From Protula sp. h YS-2021 (lineage: Eukaryota > Annelida > Polychaeta > Sabellida > Serpulidae), in assembly GCA_949752745.1 (NCBI GenBank), contig OX457024.1:107681787-107745786 (forward strand): 64,000 nucleotides of DNA, in the 5' to 3' direction. Under the pieces are notes generated by a model. It worked only from the letters and a program-made list of their open reading frames with translations. It made no database searches and was not told the DNA's origin. Positions 48,231 through 61,422 of this stretch are shown piece by piece. Made by a program: the position numbers and the translations under genes. Each line of letters begins with the position of its first letter. Position 1 is the first letter of the stretch.

Positions 48231-49148
48231 CTATACAGATTCTCTCCACCTAGTACGGTTTTGTGCTAATATTTTGGCTTGTGAGATTGAGTAGATTCCT
48301 TTATTTTGTAGATCGCGCTTTATTGTTGATAGGTATGTTGTTTTTTGTCTTCCTCGAGGTCTTTTTACTGTTTCCATTGCTTCTTTAAGAGCTCTACTTG
48401 CTGGTGTCGTTTCAGGTAATCTGCAGACGTGTCCAAAGAAATTCCAACGACGTTTTCTGATCAGAATAGACCACGGTATTTGGTTTGTCTTTTTATACAG
48501 TTCTTCGTTGCTAATCCAGTTTCCAGCACTATATCTTATTGATAGTATAGTTCTTAAGAGTTTGCGGTGAAAAATGTCTATTTCTTGTTCTTGGCATTTG
48601 GTAAGACCCCACACTTCACTGTTATATAAGAAAATTGATTCGATTAATGCGTTGAAGACGCGGATCTTAACATGTAGATTTAGTTGTTTCGAGATTAATA
48701 CAGTTTTCAGCTTTTTAAAAGCATTATTCGCTAGTGTTTTTCTTCTTTTGATGTCTTCTTCTGTTCCAAGTAAGCTACCTACTAGTTTACAGCTTTTCCA
48801 ATCGATGCTCCCGTCTTTGCAAACAGTGTATTTTTCTGTTTTACTATCATTTATTTGTAGATTTCTGTTTTTGAGTGATTTTGTAGTTTCATTTTCAATT
48901 TTATTTATTTCACTTTTAAGCGTAGATCCATAGCTGATGTCGTCGGCAAATTGTTGATCTAGTAGAAAGTGAAGATTACTATAATTGTCAAATACAAAAC
49001 CAGGTTGTCTTTTCATAGAATTGGCTAGGTAAGTTAAGAAGAGTATAGCTGAAGCTCCATCTCCTCGTGGTGAGCCAATTGTGCTTGAAAAGAATTTTCC
49101 ATATTCCTTTCCTATATTAATCTTGTTCTTTCGTAAATTATATTTCAA
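48231..49148 (-). mobile_element. 5'-truncated non-LTR retrotransposon (LINE) reverse transcriptase
   Basis: One open frame of 305 residues. It carries GSPRGDGASAILFLTYL, the catalytic FADD block (QQFADDISYG), a KLVGSLLGTEEDI segment and the C-terminal LRTILSIRYSAGNW and RRWNFFGHVCRL signatures of LINE RT tails. The N-terminal RT fingers and any endonuclease are missing. The frame is intact over 900 bp, suggesting a fairly recent insertion. It ends about 130 bp from the zfyve26 start, oriented the same way. Confidence 0.85.
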
Positions 49149-49309
49149 AACGAAAATTCGTAGGTAGTCACATGATCAGTCACATGATTTTTTTAACAAA
49201 GAAGTGTCTATAGGAACAACAGTGGTGCAGAGAAACCAACGTTGTTATAAATAGCTGACCTCTGATGGGATTTATCTGTTATATAAAACACTGAGCGGAT
49301 ATATATTTT

Positions 49310-49562
49310 AAGAAGTAGTTAATCTCTTTTATGAGTGCTATTTTCGTGGAATCCTCAGTGGCTCTGCGGAATAAAAAGCTATTATACACGATAGACTGAA
49401 CCACGTAGAGGTTGGTTGTTGAACATATTTTAAAAAGAAGTCCCTCTCTTTTATGAGTACTGTTTTCGCGGAATCGACATTGGGCCTGCGGAGTAAAAGG
49501 GTGTTACAGAAAACAGACCGAACCTTCGAAGAGGCTGGTTGTTTGACAAAACGGAGAACCAC
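49310..49562. repeat. Two-copy tandem duplication (about 125 bp)
   Basis: Two diverged copies start with CTCTTTTATGAGTRCTRTTTTCG and end in a RAGGYTGGTTGTT motif. They lie between the LINE and Gypsy remains and may be part of an LTR or spacer. No protein is supported. Confidence 0.6.
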
Positions 49563-49799
49563 ATACATATTATTACTCAAGAAACGGTAGTTTTGATTTT
49601 CAGGATAAGGATTGGAATGAAATTCAACATGCATTATTTTGACACCATTGATGTGTTCTCAGTGCAATTAATGTAAATTTCAGTCAAGATGGTTTTTTTA
49701 CAACTTGGGGATGGGGCAAACTGTGTAACGTGGGTTGGGGCCGAAGGATACCATGGCCTCTACCAAGAAAAGTGGGGAGCGGGAGCTGAGTCACTAAAT

Positions 49800-50142
49800 A
49801 TGACTTAAGCATATTCATTTCCTATTTGACAAAAATTTACACTCACTTCGTCCGACGGTTTCTGTGGTAGTTTTGACATTTTCAACGGCTCACTCACATT
49901 TTGTGGTGTAGCCACCTGACAAAGTAAGCAGCTCTTTACAGCATTTTCACACATTCTGTCAATTCTTGGAAACCACACCTTGCTGCAAAGCAACATTTCT
50001 TTTTTACTTGACCTTGGAGCCCCTCATGTGCTAGTTCTATCACCAGCTCCTGTAATTTCTCTGGAATCACAATTCTGTCACCCCTTTGTACAAACTTACC
50101 ATATACAGAGGTCACGCACTGTTTCAATAATTCTATGTGCAT
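49800..50142 (-). pseudogene. Integrase N-terminal (HHCC) part of the Ty3/Gypsy element
   Basis: VIELAHEGLQGQVK in one frame and VWFPRIDRMCENAVKSCLLC in the next form the His/His-Cys/Cys zinc domain. No DDE core follows. Confidence 0.7.
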
Positions 50143-50830
50143 TGTGATTCACATTTGCGGAAGAGAAATTTTCGAAATCCCATTTCCTTGAGGTGATACA
50201 TTTCATTGCACATTGGGGAGTGTCATCTTCCAATGTGGCTTGAGCAATTTCCTCAACACTTAACGCTTTTGGTTTTGAGGTTTCAATAATCATGTTCACA
50301 TAATGCTCCCTACTTTCCGAAACTATGCAAGAACCACCTGATTGTGTATGCCTGGACATATAATCGGCCGGATTATCGATGCCCTTTTTGAACCTTACCT
50401 CAAACTCAAAACCCTGGAGTTTTAATAACCAATTTTCAATCCTAGCAGAAGGCTTGGAACTTTTGTTATTAAACAAACTTAACAGTGGGTGTGATCTGTG
50501 AAAACTAAGAAAGGTCTTCCCAACAAAAATAACCGGAAATGGTGGCATGACCATGCAATTGCAAATGCTTCCCGTTCTATTTGACTATATCTCTGTTCTG
50601 TTTCCATCAGCGATTTGCTACCATACACAGTGACACGACCCTCTTGCATCAAAATTCCGGATACATCAAACGGACTGGCATCTACCAATATTTCTGTACA
50701 TTTATTTGGGTCAAAATACGCCATAACTTTGTCTGACGTGAGGCTGTCCTTTATGTTTCTCAGTGCCTTTTCTTGCTGTTCTCCCCATTTGAAAACAACG
50801 TTTTTCTTTATCAACTCCCTGATAGAAGTT
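50096..50830 (-). pseudogene. RNase H domain of the Ty3/Gypsy element
   Basis: ILVDASPFDVSGILMQEG and QIEREAFAIAWSCHHFRLFL are the standard Gypsy RT-RNase H connection blocks. A second frame contains LLKLQGFEFEVRFKKG and NPADYMSRH. A frameshift lies at about 50480-50550. Confidence 0.8.
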
Positions 50831-50859
50831 GTCAGAGTTGATTAATCCGGAATAAACCT

Positions 50860-51600
50860 TGAGACATAATTTGTCATCCCCAACAAGCTACGGCACTGAG
50901 AATATTCTCGGGCGGACTGACATTTTTGATTGCCTCAACCTTTTTCGGATCTGGTAAAAGACCTGACTCATTGAAAATCATGGCATAGAAACTGGTAGAT
51001 GACTGATAAAACTGACACTTGTCAACATTAACAGTTAAATTCTTTTCATGGAACCGTTTCAGGACGCAGTGCAGAGCTCTGTCATGCTCCTGCACGTTTT
51101 CACCGTACACAAACAAGTCATCACTGATGTTGATCTGATTGGGAATGTCAGCCTTTCTCCTGAAAAATTTCAGCAGCTGAGCTAACCCCAAAACACAGAC
51201 GCTTATATCTGAACAAACCTTTATGTGTGCTAAAAGTACTAATGTCCCTTGAAACTTCGTGTAGCCCCAACTGCTTGTACCCACAGTTCATGTCAATTTT
51301 GCTGAACACTTTGGCCCCGTTCAGTTGATGAATGATGTCATCAAGCGTAGGCGTGATATGACGTTCTCGTTCAATTGCCTTGTTTGCTTCACGCATGTCG
51401 ATACACATCCGGGTGGATCCATTTGGTTTTGGCACTAATACGATTGGATTGATCCACGCTGTAGGACCTGTGGCTGGTTCAATGATATATCACGCAACAT
51501 CTTTTCAACGCACTCTTCTACGGCCTGTCGCTTGTGAAACGGGATACGGCGATGAGACTGATTGACAGGTTTCACAGTTCTGTCAATGTGTAAGATGGCA
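50860..51600 (-). pseudogene. Reverse transcriptase of the Ty3/Gypsy element
   Basis: It carries the RMCIDMREANKAIERE and FSKIDMNCGYKQLGLHE blocks of Gypsy RT. A further frame has the active-site block ending SDDLFVYGENV and a CQFYQSS thumb segment. Frameshifts lie near 51150-51200 and 51440-51500. Confidence 0.8.
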
Positions 51601-51699
51601 GTCCTTCATCTTTCCATGCCAGTAAACACACTTGGGTACTGTTTGGCGATTCTGTCTTTTGCATTTTCGAGAGTGTTTACTATCTTAAGTACAGATAGG

Positions 51700-51945
51700 T
51701 CAACAGCCGTAGCTTAGCAACGGAATCTGTGCATGTTTGACAACAATAAATTTTGCTGTCACTATCTTCCGCTTAGATTCCACTGTTTCTGTGAATTGGC
51801 CTACAACTGCTAATGGAGTTTGTGACGCATACGGAAATAGTTTGGTGTTCGCCCTTGAAATTTCAACACTCACAGCGTTAACACTGGAGCCACTATCAAC
51901 CACGGTTTGCCAAACGTCGTTTATCTTTACACGGATGTTTGGCAC
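51700..51945 (-). pseudogene. Aspartic protease of the Ty3/Gypsy element
   Basis: The catalytic motif appears as VVDSGSSVNAV, followed by the flap-like region and an ILS-like LLSYG end. It sits between gag and RT as expected. Confidence 0.75.
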
Positions 51946-52019
51946 TGTTATTGCAGAAGGGTTCAGGGAAAAAGAATAGCTCTAGTTAGGCATCGCGATT
52001 TCCTCATTGCCTTCGTCAG

Positions 52020-52330
52020 CAGTAGAGCACACCTGATTTACCACCATCTTTGCGCGGCAACATTTCGCTAAATGATTTTTCTTTTTGCAGAAGTTGCAAG
52101 TCTTTCTTTTTGCTGGACAAGGAGTATCACTATGTGGAAAGTTGCCTCCACAGTTAAAGCAACGTTTGTGAGTTGTTTTATTTGTTTTTGCACTGGACGT
52201 TTTTTTACCGTATAAACAACCTCACCTTCTATTTCTTTGGCCTGTTGTTCAGAAAGTTCGATGGCCCGTGCCTCATCAAGGAGTCCTTTTAAGTCCAGTG
52301 AGTGGTCTTTCAGCGCCTTTCTCCTCAAAC
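52020..52330 (-). pseudogene. Nucleocapsid zinc knuckles of the Ty3/Gypsy element
   Basis: A short frame encodes LKGLLDEARAIELSEQQAKE. A second frame (about 52030-52175) encodes two Cys-rich knuckles beginning CFNCGG and CNFCKKKNH. The frame change between them is a lesion. Confidence 0.7.
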
Positions 52331-52346
52331 GTTGTAAGCTACAATG

Positions 52347-52751
52347 CTAGATAATTTGATTTTTGATTTCGTTATCCACATCTGCGAACTCACAGTTCTT
52401 TGAAAGTTGCCGGAGTCTTGTGTGAAAACTATCTGTGGACTCTGTTTCGGACTGTTTAGACTGTCTAAACGAATAAACGGCGAATGCTTTGTTCTTTTTG
52501 GGTTCAAAGTATTCCCCCAGTTTTTCTTTCGCTGTTGCAAAATCGTCACCTGTATTGTCCAAAGCTGAGAAAACATCGTATAGATCGTCCCCTGCGTAGT
52601 GGAATAGCAAAGCCCGTTGACGCCTGCCATCCTCAATGTTCATTACGACAAACAAATTCTCCAGTTTTCCTATCCATTTGTTCCATCTCTGGGCGGTAGC
52701 ACCATCTCCATGGACATCAAAACTTGGAAAACTCGGCAATGCTTCTGCCAT
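52347..52751 (-). pseudogene. gag fragment of the Ty3/Gypsy element
   Basis: Starts at the ATG at 52751, soon after the LTR. The peptide has FDVHGDGATAQRWNKWIGKL and a LLFHYAGDDLYDVF segment, typical of retrotransposon Gag of Gypsy elements. The frame stops near 52347; the next part lies in another frame. Confidence 0.75.
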
Positions 52752-52784
52752 ATTTGTTTCTATTCTATTTATCCTCATCGCCAA

Positions 52785-52949
52785 TGTGAAGACTAATAAT
52801 TAGTAAGACTGTTATGCTTGTTAGATCACTACTTTATTAAATCTTGAATGTGACCAAGCGGCAGTGGTTTATATATGACCACATGAGTAATAAGAGGAAA
52901 TAGATTCAGAAGCATCAAAAGAAGCTTATATTAATAAAAGGACATAACA
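52785..52949 (-). repeat. Solo-recognisable 5' LTR of the Ty3/Gypsy element
   Basis: On the minus strand it starts TGTTATGTCC and ends TTCACA (TG...CA). It holds a TATATAAA box and an AATAAA signal, and is followed at once by TTGGCGATGAGG, a likely primer-binding site. Length is 165 bp. Confidence 0.65.
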
Positions 52950-52999
52950 TACCCCGCCTATGTCGATAATGGGTTACTGTTTGTACGTTACTGCCCCAA

Positions 53000-55900
53000 A
53001 TGGTAACACGACTCACACAAAGATGAGCTTTTCCAGCCATATATCAGATGCAAAAGAGTTGAAAAATTTGAACTCCTTGCCAGAATAGAAAGTGTACTTT
53101 TTCTGAATTGTTTCTTTCGAAAAACCTTATGCCTTATATAATCATGAATAAAAGATAAAAAGCTTAATTGTATCTAAAATTTTGTAATTTATTTCAGTAT
53201 TTATCTGTAACTAATTTTGTCATAAATCGGGTGTTTCAAACACTAAGTTAAATTTACCTCCATCTTGTGTTGACCACCCCGCACTACGTCAGAGAACAGG
53301 TTACAGTGTCAAACTTTCTCAATTTTGTGATGAATTCTCCAATTGCCAAACATAAAGTTTATACTGGAAAGTTGAAAAATCATAAAAATTAGTACTTTGT
53401 GGGAAACGTGAGCCGTGATGCCTTGATAAGTGAAGAAATACATCATGCAACGGAGACGTTGTAAATACAGCCCTGACCACGTGGTAAATTGCGCGGACAT
53501 TTAATGCTCCATGCGCCACGCGGATTATTGCTCGCATTTGATGCATTATGAAGAGAATGCTGAAGTAGATATGAATGACACACAGACAGGCATTATGTAT
53601 CGAGGCACAATAAACCATTTTCTAAATAAAATGAACCATGAAACCGTATATTGCTCCATATGCAGTCTACACTTTGCCCCCTCCATGGAAGCTGCAGGAA
53701 CACCACTGCATGAATCACAGACGCCTAAATGTAATTTGTGGAGAATATATAATAATAATAATAATATAATAAATATTTTACCAATAGAAATCTTCTCGAA
53801 CATCACCGATTAGTGTGTGGCGTGAAAGAAAGGAACATACGCGTACATGTACCATAAATGGGTCGTTGGTATCGAAAAAGCATAAGACCATGAGCAAGAA
53901 AGCATGTTTCAGTACAACCATGGACACAATATTTTAATGACCTTAGAGGAATTCGATCCTGATATTGAGCGTCCTTACCACAGGAAGAGAATAGTTGAAA
54001 AGATATGAGATTTATCAAATTAGTGAAATATACACCACATGACAATCAGAAGAAATTCCAGTTGTATTACCTGAAATGTTTCGAACATTACATACAAACT
54101 TTAAAGTTTGAGCGTGACGGTTCAGATTGTATTTAGTTAAAGAAGACAGTAAAGAAGTGCATACTGCTACATATATGAAAATAAGTACCACTACCTAAAC
54201 AAATAGTGAGAACAGGAGCAATTATGAAGATTAAAAACAGCGACAAGAAGTGTTTTCTGTCAAGTCTTTGCACGTCTCCATGTGAAATATCAAAATGCCA
54301 ATCAAGTGGCTTATTACACAGGTTATGAGACTGAGCTTAGTGTTTAAGGGATGTCCTTTCTGACACCTACATGTGAAATACCAGCCTTTGAGAAGAACAA
54401 CAGCTTATTCGAAAATATGTTTGGTGTGAAGATAAGATAACAAAGTGGAACCTATTTATCTGAGTAAATATAATTATGCGACACTTGTTAATTTATTACT
54501 CTTCAGAAAGAGAGAGTACAATCACTATTGTTTGATTTTTTATTTTAATGCTCTTATGTGCACGAAGCATGAAGAACTATCTCATTGCTTTGGGTTGAGT
54601 AGATTTTAGTCGCTTTGACATGTTGCTTCATTTTATGTATAAGCCAAAAATGCTATCAACATAACCTTATTTACATAACGAAAACCCACAAATACCAATA
54701 CAAATACCAGCTGCTCTTCTGTGTTTGGTTTAGGCCAATAAGCAATTACCCAAAAGGTTTGGTTGTAGTATCTAGACTTGTGTAAAAGTTGACATGCAAT
54801 ATACAGCCGGTGGTTATGTTGTGGAGGTGGATTAATTAGTATGTATTCAATAATAACTTTAGCAAGGGATTTTCTTCCACGACCAGCTAGTCTAAAGCAT
54901 AAACGTGTTAACAGGTGTTAGAATTGCATGTTAACGCCCATTGTATGATTTGTTTTTTATCACACTATTGAATTGTTTTAGTCTGCCCATCCATATGAAA
55001 AAGTTTTTGGTTTGCCATTCTCATGCGGGACTTAAAGGCCTTTTCCACTTTGAATAAAGAATTAACATCTTTTAAAACGGTTGGTAATTCATCTACAAGT
55101 GGCAGTCTCTAGGCTAACTCATAAAGTCTTTATCAGTTTATTTGTCTTTATATGTTTTTCATGTTTGAAAGACGTATTTCAGCTTTTTCTTACAATTTAT
55201 ACACTTTGACTTTAAGAAAGTTTAATGGTCTCCATGTACATACGTTTCCATACTTTTGCCGTATTTGTTTTAATGATACCTGCAGGTGAAAAAGGCACCT
55301 CAAGTGATGTAGGAGGTTCATTGTTGTAAGTGGCTACGAGTGGTTGTAAGATATTAGTGTACTGGCATGTTTGATTTTGAAGAAAATAACGGTTTATGTT
55401 GAGGAAAATAACGGTTTATGTTACGCATGCCAGTTTGCTTTGATTTCGTGTTTACTTGTGATCAAAGATCTAGTGATAGATATCAGAAAAAAGTGCATCA
55501 ATGGCAACCAGCAGAAAATGAACAACTTCACTGTGTGCCGAAAGACTGATGGCGTCAGCTAAATCCACATTTCATTAATCATTTATACCGTGCGTTATGC
55601 TACACTATCGTTCTAATGTTTACTTGACTGATCGCAATATTATGAACACCTCTTGATTATGAATTCCTTTTTAAGGTTGGAATAAGATGTCGGTTTTTCC
55701 GTTTCTTTCACAAGCTGATATAATATATGTATGGCACAGCAAAAGCACCAGGATAACTTGAATCAAGCTCCATTTGATTTGAATACTCTTTTACTGTTGC
55801 CATGTTGTTGTAGAAAACTCACCAAGGAACAGTAAGACCATTAATGTTGCATTGATACAATGGCATAAAGAATATTATAGACATTCTATATGCTTAGTAT

Positions 55901-58900
55901 AGCAACCATAGCATGGCTATCAGAAAACCATTCGTTCTCAGCTTTATACTATGGTAATATCCAGATACAGCATTCTTCTCGAGGCTAAATACTTCAGGCC
56001 GTTTGCAGAGTTATTTTGTAACATCAGAAGTATGCTTGTATACATGTAACCATTTCTTTAGCATAAGGTTTTTTTATGAAAAGCCTTTAAGTGGACCTCT
56101 TTCCATTATTTTAAATGTTGCTTTATTAGACTACCTATCTCCTTGGTCTTTTTCCACTCAGCTGGTGTCAACATTATGCCTCGTTTAGTGGTGTAACTAC
56201 ACCAATCCTTGGTGGTAAGTAGTCGTTGATATTTACATAGAGATTTTGCTTGTATCGACGCAATTTCATCCAAGTCCAGCTATGGGAACTCATTGTTTGA
56301 CGCGTTGGTGTTGTGGTGAAGTACCTTTTACTATCGCACTTTGAGTTTCTTGCATGGTATCGCACCCACATATTTATAATTGCTTCTATTAAATTAATTT
56401 TAATGTTAATTCCTCGAAGATGTCTGGTAACCAGTGATAATCAGCCTTTTGTGATTGAAGTCCTAACAGAAATCATTTATATGGTACACTAAGACAGTTA
56501 CACTGTTTTGTAAATTCCACCAATTTTTGATAAACTGGTTAAGTTAAGTTGGTTGGTTTTTTAGTTTTTCCAGTGTGTTTTAAAGTAAATAAACACGGTT
56601 TTCTTTTTAGTGGAGCTCCTAGCACCATAGCTCACCACACATCTTACAAAAATTGTCTGGTTCACAGTCTTTACAGTTATACTTATGACAATGGCACTTG
56701 TCTCCGAAGAACTCAACAGTAGTCATACAATAACACCACAGTAGTTCCAATTGTAAACAAGTTGGTTGTTTGTTGTAATTTCTCATAATATTTCACTGGT
56801 TTTCCATTCAACAGTTGAGAAAGCTTTGATATGATTACCAAACAGTTTTCCTATTCCTCATCATTTAGGTTGATTTAGTTGTGCGATTTACGTGTCTTTT
56901 TCGCTGACATGATTACTGTAATGCCTTGAGTATATATCTAACATTATGTGGTAACTATTTAATCCTTACTTATCTCACATAGTAGTTGCGAGAACAATCC
57001 TCACCCGTATTAGCGTCCAAAAAGTCAAAATTTGCCACCTTAGTGTTTGCCTTCCTATCCTTTTCTGTCTAAATTTAACGTCTTTGTCGTTGATTGTACA
57101 CTTATTCATTTCTGTGTTTATGATTGTGACTCTTGACTGATGCTAAAGTAGTACCTATTTCTACATGACGTCACAGAATTTTCAACCAGTCATATTGTAG
57201 CAGTTGTTCAACTGTTGAAATAGCTTTGTCCTTAAACCTTTGTAAAGAAGACTGTGGTCTTCACTTTCATCCTTAAATCCTAGAAAAAAGTGTCTATAGA
57301 AATTGCTGCATGCGCACTTGGCCACTTTTGCTCGAATTCATCCCATCATCGATCTGGGTGAATAATACGAACGATTGAAGACATCCATGTAGTGTACCAT
57401 TGCTTAAATATTTTCTCCATAGTCCTGTCTTCTTTCTTACTTAACTGAATGCCATATGTCATCCCTTTTATACCCTAAACACTAACACAGCTTCCAAGTG
57501 ATAAAACTAGAATTTGATTGATTGAGAAGTTGATGAGGGAATTGATGCAAAATAAAACAAAGATTTAAAGTCAATACTACCGATTTCGTTTTACAAAGAG
57601 CATTTTTAGTCTCAGCATTAAAAAGGCCCTTTCCAGTCAACATATTTTTATACCAACGTTCACACAAAAGACTGGGTTCGAGAAGTAGAAACGGTTACTG
57701 AAACAAAGATTAGCAAGGCAACTTTTTTATTTATTTATTTTTTATTTTTTGTGCTGGCAGGCTTCTGGGGCGCCACCGTCACAATTGACTTCTTCCATGT
57801 GAGTTGTGCCTTCTGAAGTTTCGGGAAGGAACGCAACAAGTCCAGCTGAGCTGAAGCAATGTCTGTATCATTGGTTGTCCCTATCTTCGTCCACCTCATC
57901 GTTCCGTCTTTTTAGACATTGAGTTCAGGTGTAAATTCAAACCACACTGAAATGACACTTGATTCAGTGATCAGCCGCCAGGTATGAATATGATTTGTAC
58001 TTCTCATTTTTGTTTTTATCTCATAACTTTCAAGATCAACACTTTTTACATATAAAAAACTTTTTGTTAAAACATGAAGATAATTTCTTCATAAATTTCA
58101 GCCTTGTTTGATAATAAGCATCAAAGCATCAATACACCTGCTGTTTAAACAAATTTTCTATTTTCTTTTGTGTCCTGGTTATTTATGAAGCTTGGAATAA
58201 ATAACTTATGGAGAAAATAGGGATAATGATAATGGTCTGTGCCTTATTTTTGTCACAAATAAAACATCAATGTTTCATAATTATCCAGTCACGTATTGGC
58301 TCAATGCGGATATTTCTTTATTTCCTGCGTATAGGGCATAGTATACCCCCAGGAGAAAGTAGAATAAGACTCCTGTTCTGTATTCTCCCATTTCCAAGGC
58401 TTGCAGGAGGAAGCCGGTGTCGCATTCATAAAGTCTACCTTATTAGGGCTCCATCCTCGCTAGAGGCCCACTGAGAGCTCCCTGTCTGCCTAGCGTCTAA
58501 TAAAACCTGATAAAAGGGCCCTGTCAGCCTGGCTTCAAAGCTGCCTGTCAAGTCATGTCATTTGGTTCTCTCCAACCTGATTTGTCCACAAAACCACCTG
58601 CTCAAAACTCAAATCTCAAGTTTTTTTTTCACTCGCATAACGACATGATGTTTGATTCTGTTTGACGTTACGTCAGTGTACTCTTGCCGTGTTGAAAATA
58701 GTAAAAATGTGCTTCAAGGTAAAGCAACTGCTCCTGTCCATTTCAATTGCATATGGTTGACTTCTAATTGATATTCGGATTTTTGTTTTTAAAACTTTTA
58801 GATTGAGGTATAATACATGGTGTGTGTATGTGTGTGCGTGCGTGTGTTTGAAACAAGACGTTTGCAAAGGAAGGGTGGAGCAGAGAGAAAAAAATTGAGA

Positions 58901-60591
58901 AGTCAGGTTATTTTCAGTAAGGACCCTGCAAGTGAGTGAGATAGACATAGGGAAAAATAAGAAGTAATTTGTTTTATTATTTATTTCCAGAGATATCAGT
59001 TTGCTTATGGTTTAATTCTAGTTGTTCAACTAAATAATAAAATGCTCTGTGAATATATTAAGTTCGGGGCGGTAAGACCGTTCGGAGAGAAACTAATTGG
59101 AATAATGTTGGAAACAGTGCTATCAAGGCGTCCTAAAAATACTGGAAACATGAAACTATGTCTTTTTGGTTATCTTTTGTGTTTTTAACAACTCATTCCT
59201 TTGTCTCCTCTCACACTAAGACACATTTGCTCATTTCTTAGGAAGAGGTGGCTCTGAAAAGAGTCCAAGATTTATTTGGTTCTCAAAACTTACATTTCTT
59301 CGTTTCTTCCGGTAAATTACATCTACATTGGTACGTATAGAATTCTTTTATTGTAAAGGGGCGGACTTAAGGCGGCTAAAATATCCCATGTTTTTCATGC
59401 TGCAGCACACTTGAAAGTAACTATACCACAGCAGCCCACCACACTTTTCTCCGCAAAATCCCTTTGGCACGGGTAGCACTTTTCCCTCTACCCTTTCTTA
59501 TATACCTCGTTTTTACTTGGAGGTTATTTCATTCACCGATAGTTGTGAAATACGATTTGCTAAACTTTTACGTTACCTTAATGTGCTCTGTATTAAATTT
59601 GGGACTGAGTGGGGCCGGGGGATGGGTGACGAAAGTTCATGTGTACTTGAACAAATGTGACTTAATTAGGGGGAGGCGGAAAGTACAAGTTTTTGCATGC
59701 GTTCTTTGACGAACGTCCCCTGAAGATTGAAGGTCAAAAGTACAGGTGTACTTTAACGAATGGGATGTAATGGCGAAGGTAAAAAGTATATGTGTACTTA
59801 CAACGAGTTTGGAGGGAGTGAATGTGAAGGTAGAAGTGTACTTCCATGAGCATGCCTGGAAGAGATCAGGGAAGTTCATGTATACTTGTAAGCACATCTG
59901 TAGATTAACCAGTTAACAGGAAATACCGATTTCAAACACTACAGTCGTAATTGTATGTTAATTAATAGTGGTGGAACTTGTTTACTTACGAGAATGTATT
60001 ACAAAATATAAACATTAACTTTGTTGCTGATACCGCTGTGGTGTGAATGATATTTTCCGTTAATACTTCTATTGTCAAAATAACAAATAAGATTTTTTTT
60101 TGTCTACAAAACGGCGACTAAAGTATATTTCAGCTGGAAAATATAACGTGAACATAAACATGAAAATAAGCATAAACATAATATCTCCATAGATAAAAAT
60201 CCTAAATAAAGTAATTTGATCCTTGATTTTTGAAGAAGTCGACACACCATCTGACATGGCTCACAAGCTGAAGCACCACGGATATTAATCATTCTATTTT
60301 CACCACTAAATACTTAACAAATCCACAGATCTACTCCCACAAATTCATGTAATAAATTGAGTACTTCATTCATACTCTATTTGATAAAACTCGTTGATCA
60401 ACTGTTCCATAAATCATATCAACAAGTCAGTCACATTCCATCAATTTTTAATTTTAAAAGAACATCATACATCTATTATTACATTACAATAAGCATTACA
60501 TTTCATTACGAAACATGACACCTAGAATACAAAAGACATTTTCCAAGTATAGTTTCGTACCGTAAATATGTCTATATTGCTTTAATGCATG
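53000..60591. other. Gene-poor AT-rich region
   Basis: Only short ORFs without recognisable domains. One GC-richer patch at 57745-57930 reads on the minus strand into an AATAAA-rich tail and may be a retroposed fragment. An (AAT)n run lies at about 53748-53775. Downstream exons of the DEG/ENaC gene would be expected here but were not recognised. Confidence 0.4.
59625..59890. repeat. Diverged tandem repeat of about 60 bp
   Basis: Four units contain GTGTACTTRAACGAATGKGA-like and GAAGGTNAAAAGTAYADGTGTAC segments. No coding support. Confidence 0.55.
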
Positions 60592-60720
60592 TATACTGAA
60601 GAACAAAAGAAAGTTGCATATAATGAAAAATTGTATTGTTACTCACTTAATCGCTCGATTGGCTTCAAATTTGTACCAATGATACCTCTCAGATAGGTTT
60701 TTCTTTTGTTCTTCAGTATA
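60592..60720. mobile_element. 129-bp MITE with perfect 21-bp inverted ends
   Basis: TATACTGAAGAACAAAAGAA at the left equals the inverse of the right end TTCTTTTGTTCTTCAGTATA. TA at the edges suggests a Tc1/mariner-type target. Confidence 0.8.
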
Positions 60721-61422
60721 ATTAAATTATCATGACGTTATTTAATTGTATATGATATTTATTATGCTTAGTATCCCATTTCGGGTTACCTGATCATTTT
60801 AGCTCGAAATCGTTTGGCCATATGTTAGGCCTGTTGGTCATATGGTTTGGTTTTGGAACTGTATCTCAGCACTTTTTTACATAGACTTTTAAGGAAATGA
60901 GCAGCATAATCTAAGCATTCAGCCATAGTCAATAAACTTGCTCCAAGAAACAACCTAAGCTGGCCAAGTTCATATCTGAAACAAATCTTATTCAGTAGGT
61001 TGTCGAAAAAATATAATCCAGTGTATTTTTAAAGTAACGAACGAAATTCTCGAATGGTCCTTAATCTGTAACTATGTTCTGACTACAATGGGCCAGATTC
61101 GAATAATTAGTAGTGCCAGCATAACACCAATGTAGAATGAAGTTGAACACAAGCTAAAAACAATATTCGATATTCGAGCTTGGAAGTAATATATATAAAA
61201 TATATATAAAATGTAAAAATTATGGTATGTTAATACTATCCTGATTTGCTTTCACTATGATACATGATAATACAACATATACAACACATAATACAACATA
61301 ATACATGATAATACATGATAATACAACATGCATATAATAGCCACGCCGAGGAACTGTTTTGTGTAATAAAGGGTTGTAGCTAGCAACATATATACCTTTA
61401 TCCCTAAAATTTTTTCACTTAC

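Larger units (their letters stand above)
49800..52949 (-). mobile_element. Decayed Ty3/Gypsy LTR retrotransposon
   Basis: The order on the minus strand is LTR, gag, CCHC zinc knuckles, aspartic protease, reverse transcriptase, RNase H and the N-terminal integrase zinc domain, which is the Ty3/Gypsy arrangement. Frames are interrupted at several places. The RT active site reads SDD preceded by Ile instead of Tyr-x-Asp-Asp. The integrase core and 3' LTR were not found, so the copy is truncated and almost certainly dead. Confidence 0.85.

Noticed and set aside
49338..49634. Minus ORF of 98 residues
   Set aside because: Explained by the two-copy 125-bp duplication.
53511..53813. Plus ORF of 100 residues with Cys and His residues
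   Set aside because: No recognised zinc-finger spacing, AT-rich ending, overlapping minus ORF equally long; not supportable.
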